From Xestospongia muta (lineage: Eukaryota > Porifera > Demospongiae > Haplosclerida > Petrosiidae), in the NCBI GenBank assembly GCA_963693285.1, contig OY848917.1:14384192-14448191 (forward strand): a stretch of DNA of 64,000 nt. Reading direction: 5' to 3'. Under the pieces are notes generated by a model. The model searched no databases. It was not told the DNA's origin and worked only from the letters and a program-made list of their open reading frames with translations. Of this stretch, positions 59,701-64,000 are shown piece by piece. Position 1 is the stretch's first letter. Each line of letters begins with the position of its first letter. The position numbers and the translations under genes are program-made.

Positions 59701-62700
59701 CTGTTATGTTAGCTGATCCAGGGTTAAAACATGTGACCACACCCCTACTAGACACACCCACAGTTTCCACAGCATCACTACTCCATTGGTAATTACCACT
59801 ACCACCAAAAGCCTAAAAGAAAAGCAAATTCAAACAATAGCCATCACTGGACCAGTAGTAGAAAATATAGAAAGAAGGTATTCATTTACAATACAGAAGC
59901 CATATCTTATAGACTTATATTAGGTTTCTGGTCACTATACTATAGACATGAGATCATACCTTTAGTGTGTGTTGATAACGATGTTCATTATTAGTATCCC
60001 ATAGTAACAGAATGGTATGAGGATGTACAGTCACAGGATCAAAGATGTCAATTACTTGAGTATTACTTAGTGGTGTCAATAGAGGATGTGTTTGTCCTGT
60101 CTCTGGATGCTATATAATAGATATACAGAGAATATGAAGTACATACTATATTACACAATATATAATATTACATTTATCATACTATGATAGTCTGTAATGA
60201 CACAGTACAGTAAATAATCATTATATAGATATGTTTTAGCAGTTTATTAAAGTTAATTGTTGTTAGAACACCTCCAATATGTATGGTATACTATGACACA
60301 TAAAAGTGTTACCTTTAGTTCTTTAATAGAACTGGACAGACTGGTCTGATCAGATTTTATTGCTTTAACATAAAAATAAGAGCCATTAACAGAAGAGAAT
60401 TTCACATCAAAATACACAGTAGAAATAGAAGTAACCAGCAGAACATTCTAAATAGAGAGAAGATAGTATAATACAGTCACTCAATTATTATAATATAATA
60501 TATTTTAGTATATAACCTCTGTAATGAGGATATGATGGTTAGTTTTGTCTAATAGTTTAACATGAAATCTATATTCTTTGCCAACTTGTAATATCCAGTG
60601 ATGACCAGGAATAACATCAAATACTATACAAAGGAAATAGACGACTCATTTATAGCTATTGATAAGTTGACAATATTATCAAATTTTATATGATATAAAA
60701 TAAAATACTGCTCAGAAGATGTGCTAGTGAACATTATAAACTTACTGATTCTATGAGGCAACACAACATGAATATCAACAGATGGTTTAGTAGCTTGTGG
60801 TATATTTAACATATCTATAATACACAGAGAATTAAAATATGTCAAATATGTGATAATTAATACACAATTAAAAGTAAGGGCTGTTTCCTCTTCATACTTC
60901 CATATTAAACATGTACTCACTTTTATCATGTAATATAAGTTCAGTATCACCTATGATCATTCCAGTAACTCTTGACAGTTGTTTATTAAATGTAGCTACA
61001 GTAATGTTTGTTAACTCCAGTGAATACTGATCACAAGGCATTGATACCACTAGAAAAGGGAAAATCAGCATATCACATAATACATTAGTCCAAATATTTA
61101 GCTAGCTAAACAATAACAAACATCTGTAAGCATCATCTATTAATGTAAACATCTATTATAAGGACATAATCTATTGAGTTACAGCAATGTCAAAACAATT
61201 ATTATGAAATAAGAAGGTAATTGTCCAGTCTATACACAATATATGGTATCTAGTAGTATATTGGAAGATCATTTCCACATCATCTTGTCATAGATTAATT
61301 ATGTGTCCCTTATTTATTATTCTATCTATAATAATCATAACATTTCATTAACCTTCACTTTTCCCATGTTTACGTCTCTCTACATGATAATCCACATATG
61401 ATAGAGGCAAAATGTAGGCATCTGCTGATGGTAATAACATTAGACTCTCTATAACTAATAATTTAACAATATCTGGAGCAACATTCTAAAAAAAAGAAAA
61501 TAAATTAAAAATTAAAATTAATTAAATTAATTAAATTGAAATTAACATATGAAACAATCATCCTACATACATATACACAATATAAAGACAATTTTACTTT
61601 ATAATTTAAGTATACTGACATATACTGTAGTTTACTGACACAGTATATTATATACAATACATCAATAATGATCATATTCTTCATTATACCTTCCATGCAT
61701 TCTCAACCAATCTAACTTGGACTCGTGCTGTACCAGTATTAACTCCAGATACCAACACTTCATCACCTTGAAGAGCCTAAAGCAATATATTATAGAATTA
61801 AAAGGATTGGAAATATTAACCCTTTGTACACAAAATATATCTGTACATTAATAATACAACTAGCAAAATTGTTATAAAGTAAAATATTTTTTGTTATTTG
61901 GCAAACTAATTTACAGTGGAGATTAAATGAGAACAAGTTTTAATTTTACAAAATTTATTAAATACTACATATTATTATTCTACATAAATGTACATACCAT
62001 CTCTTCTAATGTTTCTATAATATTATCAGTTGAATAAGAGGAATCTTTAAACAGGACAAATGACAAAATAGACTCTGGATCAAGTTGTTGGTGTTTAGCT
62101 TCTTCATCTCTTAACAGTGTCCACTCAAACACATGTCCTCTCACTGTACTAAACATATTACCTACAATATGGAATTATCACATCAATCTAATATAATATA
62201 CTAAGTATCATAATTTAAGGTTAATCAAAAAAGATATATTTTAATATTTAGAAGTCATATTGGTCAACGGGTTTCTTGTTATAGTCCTCTTACCTTCGTC
62301 ATCAAAAGCTCGTACTTCAAACTTTTCTGGTTCCTCTTCCAAGAGGAGTTCTCTGGTTCTTGTAGTAATTTCAATACGAAATATAGTATCCACATATACA
62401 TCAGATCTCAACGCAAGACCAGTAGCTATAATAGTAATATTATGTAAATAGTAAAGACAACAATATACTATAGTCTCAACAGTATGTCAAAGTTGTTAAT
62501 TTGTACTAACAGTGTTCAAATAATTTAAAGAATGTGTTATCAAAACAGTATAATTAGCTGATGAGTTAAACTACAAACTTTTAAAGGAAACATACTGAAT
62601 ACTTGATAATTTTGGTATTAGATATAAAATTGTTGGAATTGTTTGACAAAGCAAACTTATGTTCAAAATTTGCTCCATTTGACAGTTATCTTCAGTTAAC

Positions 62701-63964
62701 ATATTATGTACACATAGATATTATGTAAGATATATTGTTCATTCCCTATAATTATAACATACAATACTTACCTTCTTCAGTAGCAATAATGATAGTACTG
62801 AGTCGTGTTGACTCTGTTGACTGAGGAGTGAGTACAGCCTCTCTTGAACACTTTAATCCTAAAACAAAATATATATATCACACTGACAGTATTACATGTA
62901 ATATGATACATAATATATTATGTGTGATTGTAATGAACAAGAGATGATAGAGGGACTTACCATTTTTGGTTGTAATATAAAGAGGATCAACAGTAGCTAC
63001 ATCAGGTTTAGTACTAATCCTGTCAAAGTAAAGAGGAGTGGCCTAATAATAACTAACATCTCCATATTGAAATGTAGATTATGTGAAAACTGAACACTAA
63101 GAAAACAGAAACATCCCAAAATATCTAATCCGATAACGTCTAATCCTAGAAAGTCTAACAAGTGATAACTGAGTGATAATGAATTGATTGTAATTAGCTA
63201 TCTAATCTGAAAAAGTATATCTAAAAATGAAACAACACAGTGTCTAATTACAGAAATGTACAAGTCAATACTTCTATTACCACTAGTAGGCTCATCTTTC
63301 AACAATTTCATCTTATCATCTCTTTGGACTATCTTTTGTCTATTAGCTTTATTCACTCCAAGACTCTGAACTTTCATAATACTATAATAGACTCTATTGC
63401 TCTTGAAATACTGTATACCTCAGTTATCAACTGTTAGACATTATGTGATTAGATATTCTGAGAATGCCTCAAGAAAACATAGCAGTTTTAAAGTTAACCC
63501 TTTTCTCACTTGAACTTTAACATTGCACATAATGCATCATAACATAGATATCTACAAACTACATTTGCAGTCATTATTATAAAGTTGTACTTATACACTC
63601 CATATTAGACAATATATGAAAGTGTACTACAACTATCAAAACTTACTAACAATACTAATACTTCTAAATTATTTAGAGAGCATTTGTAAAGACATTCCAT
63701 TGTATGTACAGTTATTGGGTCATCATATATAAATGACTATATGACGAACGTGAGCACAGTATATAATATATATGTATATATACATTATTACCAGCTGAAA
63801 CACCCATATTCTGATTTGAGAGTGAAGTTAGATTTTACTCCAGATACAGGAACGTAGGGAAGTAACACACGTGGTACGTTTAGTGTGTATTGTTTTGAGA
63901 AAGCGTATGAGAAATTGATGAAAAGTAAGACGCATGCCAAATAAAGACTACTGTTCATCATCAT
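44182..63964 (-). CDS. NUP210: Nuclear pore membrane glycoprotein 210 (gp210), complete gene
   Basis: 34 exons; phases agree throughout, 1,928 codons plus stop. Unique exons (high to low): 63792-63964, 62961-63019, 62772-62858, 62294-62425, 61998-62161, 61690-61776, 61353-61485, 60921-61049, 60746-60814, 60517-60623, 60313-60447, 59960-60109, 59660-59812, 59259-59469, 58643-58900. Shared exons: 57814-57988, 57391-57487, 57074-57245, 56845-56951, 56544-56759, 56318-56443, 55950-56077, 55732-55891, 55613-55675, 55130-55256, 54952-55073, 54730-54861, 54276-54511, 53598-53781, 53031-53291, 52190-52316, 46210-46346, 45096-45698, 44182-44748. Protein: signal peptide after three tandem Met codons, long lumenal domain (LNVPRVLLPYVP, FDNFSS, AVPGLTFHWTVS match gp210), one membrane helix near residues 1833-1854, short Ser/Pro tail. 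It anchors the nuclear pore in the envelope. Length is close to vertebrate gp210 (about 1,890). Confidence 0.93.
48302..48853 (+). pseudogene. Short-chain collagen, cassette 2a, 5' half deleted
   Basis: The C-terminal domain is open for 183 codons (VVFTRWGRTTCP to ELACVVCTK) and close to cassette 1a. Immediately upstream, the sequence jumps to material that in unit 1 lies at about 26,050. A single deletion of about 1.37 kb therefore removed the minisatellite, TATA box, signal-peptide exon and Gly-X-Y stalk. An ATG does not precede the domain convincingly. It may survive as a domain but not as a collagen. Confidence 0.8.
50110..50370. repeat. Minisatellite upstream of cassette 2b
   Basis: Same family as 26,688-26,880: repeated TCTGTCAATNNNCAGAGGATGG cores alternating with CTTATCTACATG. 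Confidence 0.65.
50570..51461 (+). pseudogene. Short-chain collagen pseudogene, cassette 2b
   Basis: TATATAAAAG at 50477-50486. The signal exon lost its start to the same insertion as cassette 1b (ATGGGGTCGAACAACCTGTC near 50,587). Exon 2 from 50733 has an intact Gly-X-Y stalk (GLPGPPGPAGPPGRDGSNGK, then GEPGPSGPGNG). The C domain then breaks: same frame offset after the stalk as 1a, and a stop near 51,160 after EISTTMVP. The relic stop is at 51459-51461. Confidence 0.85.
59025..59190. repeat. Minisatellite in NUP210 intron 14
   Basis: About five tandem units of 30-40 bp around AACCACAATACACAATGTAT with ATATGTACATGT. ORFs cross it on both strands because of its composition; it is not coding. 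Confidence 0.85.
63792..63964 (-). CDS. NUP210: NUP210 exon 1 with signal peptide
   Basis: The frame is open to about 63,982 but starts there with GTG. The first in-frame ATG is the triple ATGATGATG at 63964-63956. It gives MMMNSSLYLACVLLFINFSY, a good signal peptide, then LNVPRVLLPYVP, the conserved gp210 N-terminus. An out-of-frame upstream ATG (63984-63982) opens an eight-codon ORF that overlaps the start, a possible small uORF. The donor TG|GTAATA splits the Trp codon that exon 2 completes. Confidence 0.85.
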
Positions 63965-64000
63965 TTCCAGCAGGTCCAGCACATGTCAATCTTTGAATTT

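Noticed and set aside
1..64000. CRISPR arrays, operons, tRNA or rRNA genes
   Set aside because: None seen. Repeats here are microsatellites, minisatellites and transposons of an animal genome.

Overview
This is a stretch of an AT-rich, intron-rich animal genome, most likely a sponge (inference). The pointers are spongin-type short-chain collagen genes, a complete NUP210 (gp210) nucleoporin gene, an ankyrin/ROCO-GTPase/Death-domain gene of a kind expanded in sponges and cnidarians, and many short introns with GT-AG borders. Nothing looks bacterial or viral. Exon borders were placed by eye from splice consensus, reading-frame phase and family resemblance. In both long genes the exon phases close exactly onto a single frame.

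Layout. (1) 1-2.7 kb: two copies of a repeat with short inverted ends; the first is interrupted by an 883-bp hAT transposon with a perfect 8-bp target duplication. (2) 3.3-17.1 kb, plus strand: 3'-complete gene with ankyrin repeats encoded one per exon, a ROCO-like GTPase plus COR-like region, a Death domain and a C-terminal membrane segment. Its intron and large exon are hit by a 1,488-bp identical tandem duplication, and a Tc1/IS630-like element sits at one breakpoint. (3) 18.77-37.66 kb and about 40.7-58.59 kb: two copies of an 18-19 kb segmental duplication. Each unit carries, on the minus strand, the last 19 exons of NUP210 followed by a decayed Argonaute pseudogene. Each also carries, on the plus strand inside the largest NUP210 intron, two cassettes of short-chain collagen. 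(4) 37.7-40.7 kb: spacer with a GA-rich repeat, a locally CpG-containing patch and small ORFs of unknown meaning. (5) 58.6-63.96 kb: the first 15 exons of NUP210, present once, so the right-hand gene is complete (34 exons, 1,928 codons) and the left-hand copy is 5'-truncated.

The genes are not a pathway. The story is one of nested and repeated duplication: collagen cassettes duplicated inside an intron, then the whole host-gene segment duplicated. Decay is uneven: Argonaute copies are dead, three of four collagen cassettes are broken, and the truncated NUP210 copy is still open in every exon. The truncated copy can read from an ATG in retained intron sequence that supplies a signal-peptide-like start.
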